From positions 12,569 to 76,568 of the forward strand of contig PYIY01000211.1 of NCBI GenBank assembly GCA_003635195.1: a stretch of DNA of 64,000 nucleotides, written 5' to 3'. This DNA comes from Candidatus Poribacteria bacterium (GTDB lineage: Bacteria; Poribacteria; WGA-4E; WGA-3G). The position numbers were made by a program, and so were the translations under genes. Positions 9,279-17,765 of the stretch are shown in pieces. The notes beneath the pieces were generated by a model. That model made no database searches. It was given only the letters and a program-made list of their open reading frames with translations, and was not told the origin of the DNA. Numbering within the stretch: the stretch's first letter is position 1; each line of letters begins with the position of its first letter.

Positions 9279-10337
9279 TCAAAATTTTCCGTCACGCACT
9301 TCAAAATGGGTCGGTTTGTGAAGTGTTGCCCCCCCAATCCGCACCCATTCTGCTATCCATTCGATCATCTGTCCTAAAGAGACGCGTGGATACCCAAAGA
9401 GTTGATGACACCGAGATGCGTTGCTCAAGAGTGCTGTTGGTGCCTCCTCACCTTCAAAATGCGGTGATTTGTTAAAAATCGCACCGAAACACGACGCAAG
9501 GTATCGTATAGAGACAGTCTCCGGTCCCGTCACATTCAGGACCAGTGGCGGACTTTGGCAGTGTGAGAAAGCGCGTAATGCAATCGTGTTTGCATCACCT
9601 TGCCATATCACATTCACGTTGCCCATCCGGAGCGAAACCGGTTCTTCGGCATAAACTTTTTCAGCGATATCCAACAGTATCCCGTAGCGAAGATCTATCG
9701 CATAGTTCAATCGCAAGATAACCATCGGTGTGCCGAATTGCAAAGAAAAATAGGTACATATCCGTTCACGGCTTAAGCACGATTGCGCATACTCGCCAAT
9801 TGGATCAACAGGTGAAGTTTCAGTCGCACCACCGTGGGAAACCGGTGTCAGCGGGTAGACATTTCCCGTTGAAAAGACAACCAACCGCGACACTCGAAAC
9901 TTGTCCGCCACGCGTCCTGGCATATAACCGTTCATTGCCCAAGTCAGCCCCTCATTACCCGTTGAACCGAACTTCCTACCTGCCATCAGAACGACATTTT
10001 GGATATCAGGTAGACTTTGCAAGCAGTCTTCCGAGAGGAGATCTGCGACGATTGTCTCAATGCCCTCTTCGTGCAAGGTTTCTCGTACACCGGGTGTTGA
10101 GAACCGAGAGACACCGATCACCCTTTTCGATACGCCCGCGGCATCAATCGCGCGTTTCGCCTGTTTGGCGAGTGTCGGCCCCATCTTCCCGCCAACACCG
10201 AGGATAAGGATATCCCCTTCCAACGTAGCAACTGCCGCTATTACTTCGTCTGTCGGTTCGGATAAACGTGATTCTAATTGGGCTTCAGTTTGTATCAAGG
10301 TGTTACACAAACTTGGCGACGATTGGAAACCTTTCAT
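9279..10337 (-). CDS. NAD(P)-dependent epimerase/dehydratase-like protein (extended SDR)
   Basis: 352 residues, cytosolic. The Rossmann dinucleotide loop is GVGGKMG near residue 52, with a downstream FSTGNVYPLTPVSHGG segment equivalent to the SDR Ser/Thr region. Where extended SDRs carry YxxxK this protein has EYAQSCLSRERI, so the lysine is replaced by Cys. It may have lost classical oxidoreductase activity or use a variant site. The C-terminal half (INVTGPETVSIRYLA-like) matches sugar-nucleotide epimerase relatives. The protein does not include a signal peptide. The substrate cannot be told from sequence. Confidence 0.7.
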   Translation of the reverse strand: MKGFQSSPSLCNTLIQTEAQLESRLSEPTDEVIAAVATLEGDILILGVGGKMGPTLAKQAKRAIDAAGVSKRVIGVSRFSTPGVRETLHEEGIETIVADLLSEDCLQSLPDIQNVVLMAGRKFGSTGNEGLTWAMNGYMPGRVADKFRVSRLVVFSTGNVYPLTPVSHGGATETSPVDPIGEYAQSCLSRERICTYFSLQFGTPMVILRLNYAIDLRYGILLDIAEKVYAEEPVSLRMGNVNVIWQGDANTIALRAFSHCQSPPLVLNVTGPETVSIRYLASCFGAIFNKSPHFEGEEAPTALLSNASRCHQLFGYPRVSLGQMIEWIAEWVRIGGATLHKPTHFEVRDGKF

Positions 10338-10394
10338 CGTCTTATCTAAGCAGGCGTGTTTAAGGGACAGATTCTGAAACCTGCCCCCGACAAG

Positions 10395-11180
10395 TTATCG
10401 GATCAATTTAATGTTCGCCCAAGATGTAGCGAGTTTACCTTCCGGTTCTACCGGTGTCAGGAATGATGCGGCATCTTGGTTCATGCTCGCTTTAATCTCA
10501 TCTGCTGAAAGCGCACGGTCCCAAAGCCGGACCTCGTCAACGCTCCCTGTCCACGCTTCACCGCCCCAAGTGCCGATAGTCACCGCACTCGTGTTTTGGG
10601 CAGGGGCAACCGGGTTACCAGATTCTTCCGAGTACGTTACCTCGCCATCTACGTAGATCTCTACTAAACCACTGTTATCGTCGGTATGGGTATAAGCAAG
10701 ATAATACCATTTGCCGAGTTCCAGATCTGTATCGTTATCGTTGATGTCTTTAAATCCACCGTTTGCACCGTTCGTCCAGACTTTGATGCCGTTTGCTGGA
10801 TTCATCCCGAACCCAAAACCGATATGCCGAGTCGCACCCCCCTGCCGAGTTCCGAAGATGATGGCGTGTGCGCTTGGAAGCCTATCCAGCTGCACCCACG
10901 CCGCTTGTGTGATTGCACCTTCAATATGAAAGGCAGCATCGTCTTCAACAACGACGTGATCTGCGGAAGCCGCGAATTGGAGCGCTTTCCCGAACTTCCC
11001 ATCAATCCATTTGGCATTACCCATGACTTCACCTTCAAAACCGTTTGCGGAGAAGTCTTTCGTTGCGCTACCAGAACCTTCGTCGAGCGGCATGTATAAA
11101 ACAAGTCCGTCCATGAGGGCGGCGTGGGAAAATGCGACACAAATGAGTAAACAGAGTGTGATTATTGAAAAGATTTTCAT
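10395..11180 (-). CDS. Secreted LamG/concanavalin-like lectin domain protein
   Basis: 261 residues: signal peptide (about 1-20, FSHA-AL), then one LamG/LamGL jelly roll (LVLYMPLDEGSGS, KDFSANGFEGEVMGNAKW, then WTGSVDEVRLWDRALSADEI), very typical of poribacterial and planctomycete exported proteins. A good AAGGAG ribosome binding site precedes the ATG. The end, FLTPVEPEGKLATSWANIKL, repeats the C-terminal tag of the CBM-like protein at 7395 although the domains are unrelated. Glycan or protein binding is inferred from the fold. Confidence 0.8.
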   Translation of the reverse strand: MKIFSIITLCLLICVAFSHAALMDGLVLYMPLDEGSGSATKDFSANGFEGEVMGNAKWIDGKFGKALQFAASADHVVVEDDAAFHIEGAITQAAWVQLDRLPSAHAIIFGTRQGGATRHIGFGFGMNPANGIKVWTNGANGGFKDINDNDTDLELGKWYYLAYTHTDDNSGLVEIYVDGEVTYSEESGNPVAPAQNTSAVTIGTWGGEAWTGSVDEVRLWDRALSADEIKASMNQDAASFLTPVEPEGKLATSWANIKLIR

Positions 11181-11333
11181 GTAGTCTCCTTTGTTGAAAA
11201 GTGAAACAGTCTAACATTACACAAAAAACAGAAAAGAACGGATATTCTTCTCTACTTGAACCATATCGTAGCAAATTTTTGTTTTTGCTTCAAGACACAA
11301 AATGTTGATTTTCCGAAAAAGACCGGTTGCGCG

Positions 11334-12287
11334 TTAAGGGGATACACTTTTGGCACAGCGGAACCCAAGAGCACCAATACCCGCATACGCTGGACTTGTC
11401 CCGTGGCGGTTTGAAGCACGCAACCATTCAGGATTGCTGTTCCACCCTCCGCCGCGTATCACGCGAAAATCTACAATGTTCTCAAAATCGTCGACAATCT
11501 CCTCAACATTATTCGCACCTGCAGCCGGGTTTCGGCGCGGAGAGTTGGCATAGAAATCAGCCTCGTATCTATCAAGACACCACTCCCACACATTACCTGC
11601 GATGTCATGCACACCGTAGTCGTTCGCAGGATACTCGCCGACTGGGGTTGTCTCACCAAGTTTTTTACCGTAGTTTGCCCTATTGAAATTAATACCGTTG
11701 CCCCACGGATACTGTTTTTTTTCCAATCCGCCACGCGCCGCTTTCTCCCATTCCGCTTCTGTCGGTAAACGCTTGTCCACCCAAACAGCGTAAGCCATCG
11801 CTGCGTACCAACTCACATAACGGACCGGATGTTCCCGTTCTCCGAGCGGAAAATTATTTCCATTCCAGTCTTGTAAGTAATTGCCATCGTGGAATTTTTC
11901 ATCAATCTGCTCTTTCTGCCATGCTGGATTCGCAAGAACGAAATCTTTAAATTCTCCGTTGGTTACCTCGTTCGCGTCTATGTAAAACGCGTCAAGGTGG
12001 ACGACATGCACCGGCTGTTCGTCGTTATCAGCATCACCACCATTGCTGCCCATCTGAAATTCGCCTTCTGGGATCAGAACCATTCCATCTGGAATAATGG
12101 GTTCAGGAGCAGGTTCTGGCACAGGTTCAGGTTCAAGGGCTGGCGTACGACTATCAGGGCTTGGATCCGCACCTACCAATTCTACGGGCCCAACCTCTTC
12201 GTCCTCGTCCCGTTGCCCACAACTGACTATGTAAACAGTCAAAAAACATATAAATGCTAAACCGAACAGTCTAAATAAAGTCTTCAT
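11334..12287 (-). CDS. Lipoprotein with formylglycine-generating-enzyme (SUMF1) fold
   Basis: About 318 residues from the ATG at 12287 (an ATG at 12296 is also possible). A lipobox IVSC places the acylated Cys at residue 23, followed by an acidic and Pro-rich linker (EPEPVPEPAPEP) and an FGE-sulfatase domain (MVLIPEGEFQMGS, DANEVTNGEFKDFV, RLPTEAEWEKAARGG, DIAGNVWEWCLDRY, RVIRGGGWNSNPEWLRASNRHG, LGFRCA). The Cys pair of true formylglycine-generating enzymes, expected around RGGGWNSNPEW, is absent, so it is unlikely to modify sulfatases; many such proteins are non-catalytic lipoproteins. No sulfatase gene is nearby. Confidence 0.8.
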   Translation of the reverse strand: MKTLFRLFGLAFICFLTVYIVSCGQRDEDEEVGPVELVGADPSPDSRTPALEPEPVPEPAPEPIIPDGMVLIPEGEFQMGSNGGDADNDEQPVHVVHLDAFYIDANEVTNGEFKDFVLANPAWQKEQIDEKFHDGNYLQDWNGNNFPLGEREHPVRYVSWYAAMAYAVWVDKRLPTEAEWEKAARGGLEKKQYPWGNGINFNRANYGKKLGETTPVGEYPANDYGVHDIAGNVWEWCLDRYEADFYANSPRRNPAAGANNVEEIVDDFENIVDFRVIRGGGWNSNPEWLRASNRHGTSPAYAGIGALGFRCAKSVSP

Positions 12288-12303
12288 CAAAATCATTCTC
12301 TCA

Positions 12304-12402
12304 GTGTAGGAGCGAGTGTTTTTGCTTGGGTGTTCCTCCATGCTCGCGATCTTTGGTGTAGGAACGAGTGTTTTTGCTTGGGTGTTTCTTCATGCTCGCG
12401 AT
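12304..12402. repeat. Two direct repeats of 47 bp
   Basis: Copies at 12304-12350 and 12356-12402 share GTGTAGGAGCGAGTG at one end and ATGCTCGCGAT at the other, with only a few differences. GCGAG and CTCGC within each copy can pair. They lie between the FGE-fold gene and the glutamine synthetase gene and extend into the weak 5' extension of the former. Confidence 0.85.
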
Positions 12403-12410
12403 GCGCAATA

Positions 12411-13745
12411 TCAATAAACCTCTAAGTAGTTATCAGTCTCCCACTGGCTGACACTCAAGTGATAGTCGCGCCACTCCTTGCGTTTGACCTGAATATAATA
12501 ATCGGCGTACACTGCTCCAAGTGCATTTTTGATCACTTCGTCTTGTTCAAGCGCGTCCGCAGCTGCGTCAAGTGTCGCCGGTAGAGAGTTTATCCCGCGC
12601 CGTTGCAGTTCATCTTCCGATACTTCATAAAGGTTATCCTCGTTTTGCACGCCGGGGTCCATCTGATTTTCGATGCCATCCAGACCGGCTGCGAGGAGAA
12701 CTGTCGCCGCAAGATAAGGGTTCGCCGCGCCGTCCGCCAAGCGGTTTTCGATGCGTCCGGGTGCCGGAATCCGAATCATCTGTGTTCGGTTGTTCGCACC
12801 GTATGTAACATAAACAGGTGCCCATGATGAACCTGAACGCGGTGCCCGACGCACTAAACGTTTGTAACTATTCACAAGCGGATTTGTAACCGCTGTGACC
12901 GCTTGTGCGTGTTTCAGAACACCTCCTGTGAACCAATAAGCGAGTTGGGACAAGCCATTTTTATCATTCTCATCAAGAAATAGATTTGTCTGATTCTCCG
13001 CGTCCCAAAGGCTCATGTGAAAGTGTGCACCGTTGCCTGTCAGGTTCGTGAACGGCTTTGGCATAAATGTTGCCAACAATCCGCGTTCCTCAGCCATCGT
13101 TTTAACCATCCACTTAAAGAAGGTGTGCCGATCAGTTGTCGTAAGCGCGTCCGAATAGGTCCAATTTGCCTCAAACTGACACGTCCCATCCTCGTGATCG
13201 TTCGCATAGGGTTCCCACGCCAATTCCTGCATATATTTAATCAGGGTGGTCATCATATCAAGATTGCGGTGCAACGCCCTTAGATCATAGCACGGTTTGT
13301 CTAAAGTGTCAAGTTTATCCCACGGTGTGTAGGCACCTGACTCATCCTGTTTTAACAACATGAATTCTGCTTCAATGCCAACATTGAAGACATAACCTTT
13401 CTCTTTCGCTGTATCCAATTGTCGTCGCAGAATTGTTCTCGGACAGTAGTGCCACGCTTTACCTTCGACATACATATCTCCCGCGACCCAAGCAAGATTC
13501 TTCCGCCACGGCACAATTGTTAACGAATTAAAGTCAGGGATGCTCGCCATTTCTGGATCGTGCGGATATTGTCCTATCTCACCGGCGGCAAAGCCGCCGA
13601 AGCCTGCTCCCTCTTCTGCCATATCATCGATGTGTGTAGATGGAATCACTTTTGCCTTTGGGGCACCGCTCATCTCAACAAAAGAGCAGAGGAAAAACTC
13701 GATACCATTCTCTTCAACGAAACGTTTGACCTGTTCGATGGTCAT
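12411..13745 (-). CDS. glnT: Glutamine synthetase, GlnT (type III-like) family
   Basis: 444 residues. Architecture: N-terminal beta-grasp (FFLCSFVEMSGAPKAKVIP, GAGFGGFAAGEIGQYPHDPEM) and a catalytic domain with GIEAEFMLL (metal-ligand Glu), NDHEDGTCQFEANW, NGAHFHMSLWD, and NRTQMIRIPAPGRIENRLADGAANPYLAA. It matches the GlnT/TIGR03105-type family, which includes glutamine synthetases and gamma-glutamylmethylamide-type relatives, rather than GlnA. No adenylylation-site tail is evident. RBS GGGAG precedes the ATG. No methylamine genes are in the window, so ammonia or amine substrate is undecided. Confidence 0.85.
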   Translation of the reverse strand: MTIEQVKRFVEENGIEFFLCSFVEMSGAPKAKVIPSTHIDDMAEEGAGFGGFAAGEIGQYPHDPEMASIPDFNSLTIVPWRKNLAWVAGDMYVEGKAWHYCPRTILRRQLDTAKEKGYVFNVGIEAEFMLLKQDESGAYTPWDKLDTLDKPCYDLRALHRNLDMMTTLIKYMQELAWEPYANDHEDGTCQFEANWTYSDALTTTDRHTFFKWMVKTMAEERGLLATFMPKPFTNLTGNGAHFHMSLWDAENQTNLFLDENDKNGLSQLAYWFTGGVLKHAQAVTAVTNPLVNSYKRLVRRAPRSGSSWAPVYVTYGANNRTQMIRIPAPGRIENRLADGAANPYLAATVLLAAGLDGIENQMDPGVQNEDNLYEVSEDELQRRGINSLPATLDAAADALEQDEVIKNALGAVYADYYIQVKRKEWRDYHLSVSQWETDNYLEVY

Positions 13746-14006
13746 GAAATTGTTCTCCCATAGTTTGTGTAGGAGGTCATGCCTCGAAAGTGAGACGAAA
13801 TACTCCCCAAAAGTCGCTTTTCACAGAACACGAAGCGACCCATGTACTTTTATAATGTAAAAAGCCTATCCACAAAATGCCAAACTGTGATAACATTATA
13901 TCTGAAGCCCTGAAAATTTCAAGGTTGATTTTTGCTGTCAAGTTTAGAAGACCGGCAAGCTGCACCATTTTACAATACAAGCTGCACCAGAACGAAAGGA
14001 AAGACG

Positions 14007-15545
14007 ATGGCATTTTTTTCTTGTTTTTATACGAAAGCGTCGCTTTTAATGGGTGTGTTAATCGTTGCCTATCTATTGCCGATATGGTTGTTTACCTATT
14101 TTCCGACACAAGATGGTGTGAGCCATGTCTATAATTCACAAATATTGACAGAATACAACAACCCTGAATATCAGTTTCGCGACTATTACGAAATTAATTG
14201 GTATCCCTTTCCGAATTGGCTCTCACACTTTTTCTTGGCGGTGCTGATGTTCGTGTTTCCTGCTCTCATCGCCGAAAAAATTTTTCTGAGCCTCTACGTC
14301 ATCCTTTTCCCACTCGCAATCTATTATTTTCTCAATGCTGTACAACGCGGGCGATATGCCCTCGTCATACTGAGTTTCACGTTTGTTTACAATTATCTCT
14401 TTCTCATGGGTTTTTACAATTTCGCTATCAGCGTCCCGCTTTTTTTCCTCGCACTCGGCTATTGGTGGAAACACAAGGATGAGATGAGAAGGCATCGTAT
14501 CATTCTACTCAACCTACTCATCGTTATCACCTATTTTGCACATCTTATCTCTTACGCCTTCATCTTATTCTCTATCGCCTTGTTGGCGCTATTCCATTTC
14601 AGACGCGATTTCAAGCGAATTCTCGTTACCGGATGCTACCTCTTACCCGCAGCCATGTTGCTTCTCGTTTACCTCCCCACCTCTGACTTACTGGCGGGAG
14701 AGCCTCCTGAATTTGGGTTTGGACGGGTCAAAGAATTGTTTGCTAATCTAATCGGTATGCACATCCTCATCTCCTATACGGAACCTCCAAGCTGGATGTC
14801 CGTTGCTGTTTCTGCTTTTTTGATTTTTCTTGTTGGCACAACGTTCTGGCAAAATAGAAAGGGCACCACAGCAGAACATCCCGGACAAAAAGCGTTCCTC
14901 TGCCTTACTGGCGTGTTGCTCGGACTCTATTTTATTCTACCTAATTCTATCGGTCCCGGCGGTTGGGTCAATGACAGACTCGCTATTTTAGCCTCCCTTG
15001 CTATATTCGCATGGTTTCGTGAATTCGACAACCGCCAATGGAAACGCGCATTTACATCGGTCGTCACACTCCTCGCGCTTGTTAACCTCGTTTATGTCGG
15101 CGTTTTATTCAAAAACCTCAATGCTGAAATCCGAGCGTTTAACGCTTTCGTCCAACGGGTTGAGAAAAACAGTGTTATCCTTCCGCTTCACTTTGATCCG
15201 AGAGGCAGCTCCGAACGTGTAGGCATCTTTGTCAATGCTGCCAACTACTATTGTCTTGACAACGGTTGCATCAACCTCGGCAACTACGAAATACAGTTTG
15301 ACTACTTTCCCGTCCGTTTTAACGCCGACTTTGAAACGCCGTTAGCAGAGAAAGAGTGGGTGCAAGTCGTCCACTGGCAACCTGAACGGATTGATCTCTG
15401 CGATTATGCTGACAATGTAGATTACCTATTGCTGTGGGACACACCAGACGAGCCTATCGTCGCCGAAGCGATTGCAGCGTGTTACACGTTGATTGCATCA
15501 GAAGGGAAGTTGAAACTCTATAAAGGACAACGAACCGCACGCTAA
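14007..15545 (+). CDS. Polytopic inner-membrane protein of unknown function
   Basis: About 512 residues from the ATG at 14007, which has an AAAGGA ribosome binding site; the longer frame from 13932 lacks one. There are roughly ten to eleven hydrophobic segments in the first 380 residues, then a soluble C-terminal part of about 120 residues. After the first helix comes FPTQDGVSHVYNSQI and then FPNWLSHFFLAVL, which resembles the DxxH-type first loop of GT-C glycosyltransferases. That is a suggestion only; I cannot assign a family. Divergent from the glutamine synthetase gene. Confidence 0.7.
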   Translation: MAFFSCFYTKASLLMGVLIVAYLLPIWLFTYFPTQDGVSHVYNSQILTEYNNPEYQFRDYYEINWYPFPNWLSHFFLAVLMFVFPALIAEKIFLSLYVILFPLAIYYFLNAVQRGRYALVILSFTFVYNYLFLMGFYNFAISVPLFFLALGYWWKHKDEMRRHRIILLNLLIVITYFAHLISYAFILFSIALLALFHFRRDFKRILVTGCYLLPAAMLLLVYLPTSDLLAGEPPEFGFGRVKELFANLIGMHILISYTEPPSWMSVAVSAFLIFLVGTTFWQNRKGTTAEHPGQKAFLCLTGVLLGLYFILPNSIGPGGWVNDRLAILASLAIFAWFREFDNRQWKRAFTSVVTLLALVNLVYVGVLFKNLNAEIRAFNAFVQRVEKNSVILPLHFDPRGSSERVGIFVNAANYYCLDNGCINLGNYEIQFDYFPVRFNADFETPLAEKEWVQVVHWQPERIDLCDYADNVDYLLLWDTPDEPIVAEAIAACYTLIASEGKLKLYKGQRTAR

Positions 15546-15566
15546 GAACGGAATTCAAACGCTACT

Positions 15567-16772
15567 TCAATACGCGCCGCGGAGCGTGACAGTTGCGATG
15601 GTATGCGTGTAATTGAGGAAACCGAGAAACGGATCTTTTTCGTTCGTTCGATTTTGCGTTATCTGATAATCGGCGTTGAGTGTTAGATGCGGGTTGAATT
15701 GCCAATTCAGTCGGATATTCGCCCCTATCTGTCTATCGCTACGATTTGGGGCATCTTCCGAGATAATTCCCGACTCGTCCAGTATCTGTCTGCCTTCAAA
15801 TTCTATCCACAGCCTTGAGAGTCGAAACCGAAGCCACCGACCCGAATCAAGTCGGTAGAAGGCACTTGCTGCGACTTCCGTGCTGACGAAATTAAAGAAA
15901 TCGACATTGGAGCGGTTCAGGAATAGGTTAACCTCCTCCTGAAACATGAGCCGTTCAGTTGCTACCTGTATTAGCTTCGCAGAACTGATATGTCGCCAAT
16001 CTTTGCGGCGTTCATTGTCTTCAAGCCCTGTTATACCTAAGATAAGGTTGTTCAAATTGGTTTGGTAGCTGCCGTGCTCTATTCCGTATTCCAATTTACC
16101 GAGTATCTGTTTAAGAATCCCGAATTGCAATCGACCGGTCATCTTATGGCTGTCAGAACCGACAAGTAGGAAGTCTTCTCTACGCGAGTCTTCATCGTCA
16201 AACCGATGTAAGCGAAAATTATATTCCAGCACACGTCCGAAGCGCAGACCGAGTTGTTGTTCTATGTTGTTATAGACATCCAAGGTACGGACGAAACGTT
16301 GTAACTGATACGAAGCAACAAGCGGTGGTAAACTTGTAACAGGCTTAAAACTAAGTTCAGTTGAAAGCGTGTTACTGAACGCATCAAATTCGTTGAGTTT
16401 GCCTTCCGCACCACTGTAGTTTTCAACTTGGGGCGTATATTGTAATTGGACCCGAAGTTTATCGGCTATCGGTAAAGCTCCGCCTAAGTTAACACCGAAG
16501 CGGTTAATCAAACCTGAAAGTTGCGGGTCTTCTTCTCCAGCGAGACTACTTGTGTATGGATCAACGCTCAATCCGAGTTCAATATGATTGTTAAACGTGT
16601 TGGAGAGGTGGGCGTTAACTATCAATTCTGCCGACTCGGTTTCGGACTTTTCGGGTTCCTTTTCAAGGAGACTCCGTCCAAGTTCGGTCTGAAGTTGCGC
16701 GCAGAGGGAACTTACTCCGAGATGTATAAAGGTGAGGAGACATAATCCTAAAGAGAAAGCTGCTTTTTTCAT
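15567..16772 (-). CDS. Predicted outer-membrane beta-barrel protein
   Basis: 401 residues with a signal peptide (about 1-25, cleavage near LCA-QL) and then alternating hydrophobic/polar strands throughout (for example LRVQLQYTPQVENYS, ELSFKPVTSLPPLVASYQL, LTLNADYQITQN), ending in TVTLRGAY with a terminal aromatic residue. This is a typical barrel profile of about 14-18 strands. I do not recognise a family. Its ATG overlaps the TGA of the preceding gene (ATGA), so translation may be coupled to the 16769-17257 gene. Confidence 0.65.
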   Translation of the reverse strand: MKKAAFSLGLCLLTFIHLGVSSLCAQLQTELGRSLLEKEPEKSETESAELIVNAHLSNTFNNHIELGLSVDPYTSSLAGEEDPQLSGLINRFGVNLGGALPIADKLRVQLQYTPQVENYSGAEGKLNEFDAFSNTLSTELSFKPVTSLPPLVASYQLQRFVRTLDVYNNIEQQLGLRFGRVLEYNFRLHRFDDEDSRREDFLLVGSDSHKMTGRLQFGILKQILGKLEYGIEHGSYQTNLNNLILGITGLEDNERRKDWRHISSAKLIQVATERLMFQEEVNLFLNRSNVDFFNFVSTEVAASAFYRLDSGRWLRFRLSRLWIEFEGRQILDESGIISEDAPNRSDRQIGANIRLNWQFNPHLTLNADYQITQNRTNEKDPFLGFLNYTHTIATVTLRGAY

Positions 16773-17257
16773 TTTTTATCTATTGAGTGTTCATTTTTAA
16801 CCTTTTGGGAAGTCGGTACTGAATTCAGTTTGGGCGGTTTGTGCTTGTCGATTGCGTAGGGGCCCGTCCCCGGTGCACAGAGTCGGATGAACCGCGGCAT
16901 ACCAGCAATACTCAGTTTATCCACGAGGGTTTCAAGTCCGAGTTTATGAAGGTCTTCATCTGAGATTTTCCGGATGCGTGCTGCCAGTGGTTTCCCATTT
17001 TTAGAAATATAAGTTTTCAGTTTGGACATACGGTTCCGTTCGGCTTCTGCTTCCTTGCTTGCTTGGCGAATTTGTTCAATAAGAGTGTCCATGTCTGGCA
17101 AATTATCCAGCCATTCATGCCGTTCAATCGAATAATCACCAGTGAGTGGTTCAATCTGCTTAAGGAACCGTGATACGCCAGCAATGCCAAGTTTAGCTGC
17201 AAGTGCCTCGATTCCCAGTTTGTAAACCTCATTATCTGTCATTTTTAGAACGTTCAT
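16769..17257 (-). CDS. Two-repeat small protein downstream of a PIN toxin gene (candidate partner/antitoxin)
   Basis: 162 residues made of two copies of a ~45-residue unit: DNEVYKLGIEALAAKLGIAG then VSRFLKQIEPLTGDYSIERH, and DEDLHKLGLETLVDKLSIAG then MPRFIRLCAPGTGPYAIDKH, joined by a charged linker (IRQASKEAEAERNRMSKLKT). It starts two bases after the stop of the PIN-domain gene, so the two form an operon. This arrangement fits a toxin partner or antitoxin, but the fold is not one I recognise and there is no obvious AbrB, MazE or RHH DNA-binding motif. Function is inferred from context only. Confidence 0.65.
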   Translation of the reverse strand: MNVLKMTDNEVYKLGIEALAAKLGIAGVSRFLKQIEPLTGDYSIERHEWLDNLPDMDTLIEQIRQASKEAEAERNRMSKLKTYISKNGKPLAARIRKISDEDLHKLGLETLVDKLSIAGMPRFIRLCAPGTGPYAIDKHKPPKLNSVPTSQKVKNEHSIDKK

Positions 17258-17259
17258 AT

Positions 17260-17738
17260 CTAATTATCTCCTGACTGTAGCCATTCATAAGGGTTTTCGA
17301 CGCGGACGTGCAGTTTGGAACTGAGCCTTTTTGCCCTTCTGAGGAACCGGTCATCTGTTGTGAGGAAGACATCCGCATTGCCTCTTTCTGCACACGCAAG
17401 GTGTAAAGCATCTAATTGCTTGAACCCTAACTTTTCAAGATCTCTACCCCTTGCTTTTTCTATTTCACTGATCGAGATTCACTGATCGAGACATTTATAT
17501 CTGCATCAGTCATCTGATATTTCATTTCATTGCGTTGACTCATATCTCGGTTGTTGTCAACTTCAAGCGTTAGAGCTCCGCTAACAATCCAGGACCAATC
17601 GCCCGTGCTGAAATTTTTGAGGATCATTTCAACAGCTTCCGTTTCCCGACAAATCCTAATTGATATCTGATCATTAAACGGACGACTCAAACAACACGTA
17701 TCAAGATAAATTTTCAAGTTATGAATCTGCTTTCTCAC
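17260..17738 (-). pseudogene. PIN-domain toxin gene, frameshifted by a 14-bp tandem duplication
   Basis: The 5' part encodes KIYLDTCCLSRPFNDQ with the catalytic Asp13 of VapC-like PIN ribonucleases and stops after about 92 residues. The remainder is in another frame: LDALHLACAERG and VFLTTDDRFLRRAK, the expected C-terminal PIN motifs, ending at 17260. Removing one copy of a 14-bp tandem repeat (17464-17491) fuses both parts into one intact 154-residue PIN protein (465 bases including the stop). As it stands the toxin is inactive or expressed only as a fragment. VapC-type RNases cleave RNA; the target here is unknown. Confidence 0.85.
17464..17491. repeat. 14-bp tandem duplication inside the PIN gene
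   Basis: TTCACTGATCGAGA occurs twice back to back. It shifts the PIN reading frame; loss of one copy would restore it. Confidence 0.95.
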
Positions 17739-17765
17739 TCGGTTACTCTGTAGAGACGCTTGTCT

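Noticed and set aside
13932..14006. Longer start of the membrane protein at 13932
   Set aside because: No ribosome binding site, and the extension is polar and interrupts the expected N-terminal helix start; the ATG at 14007 has AAAGGA.
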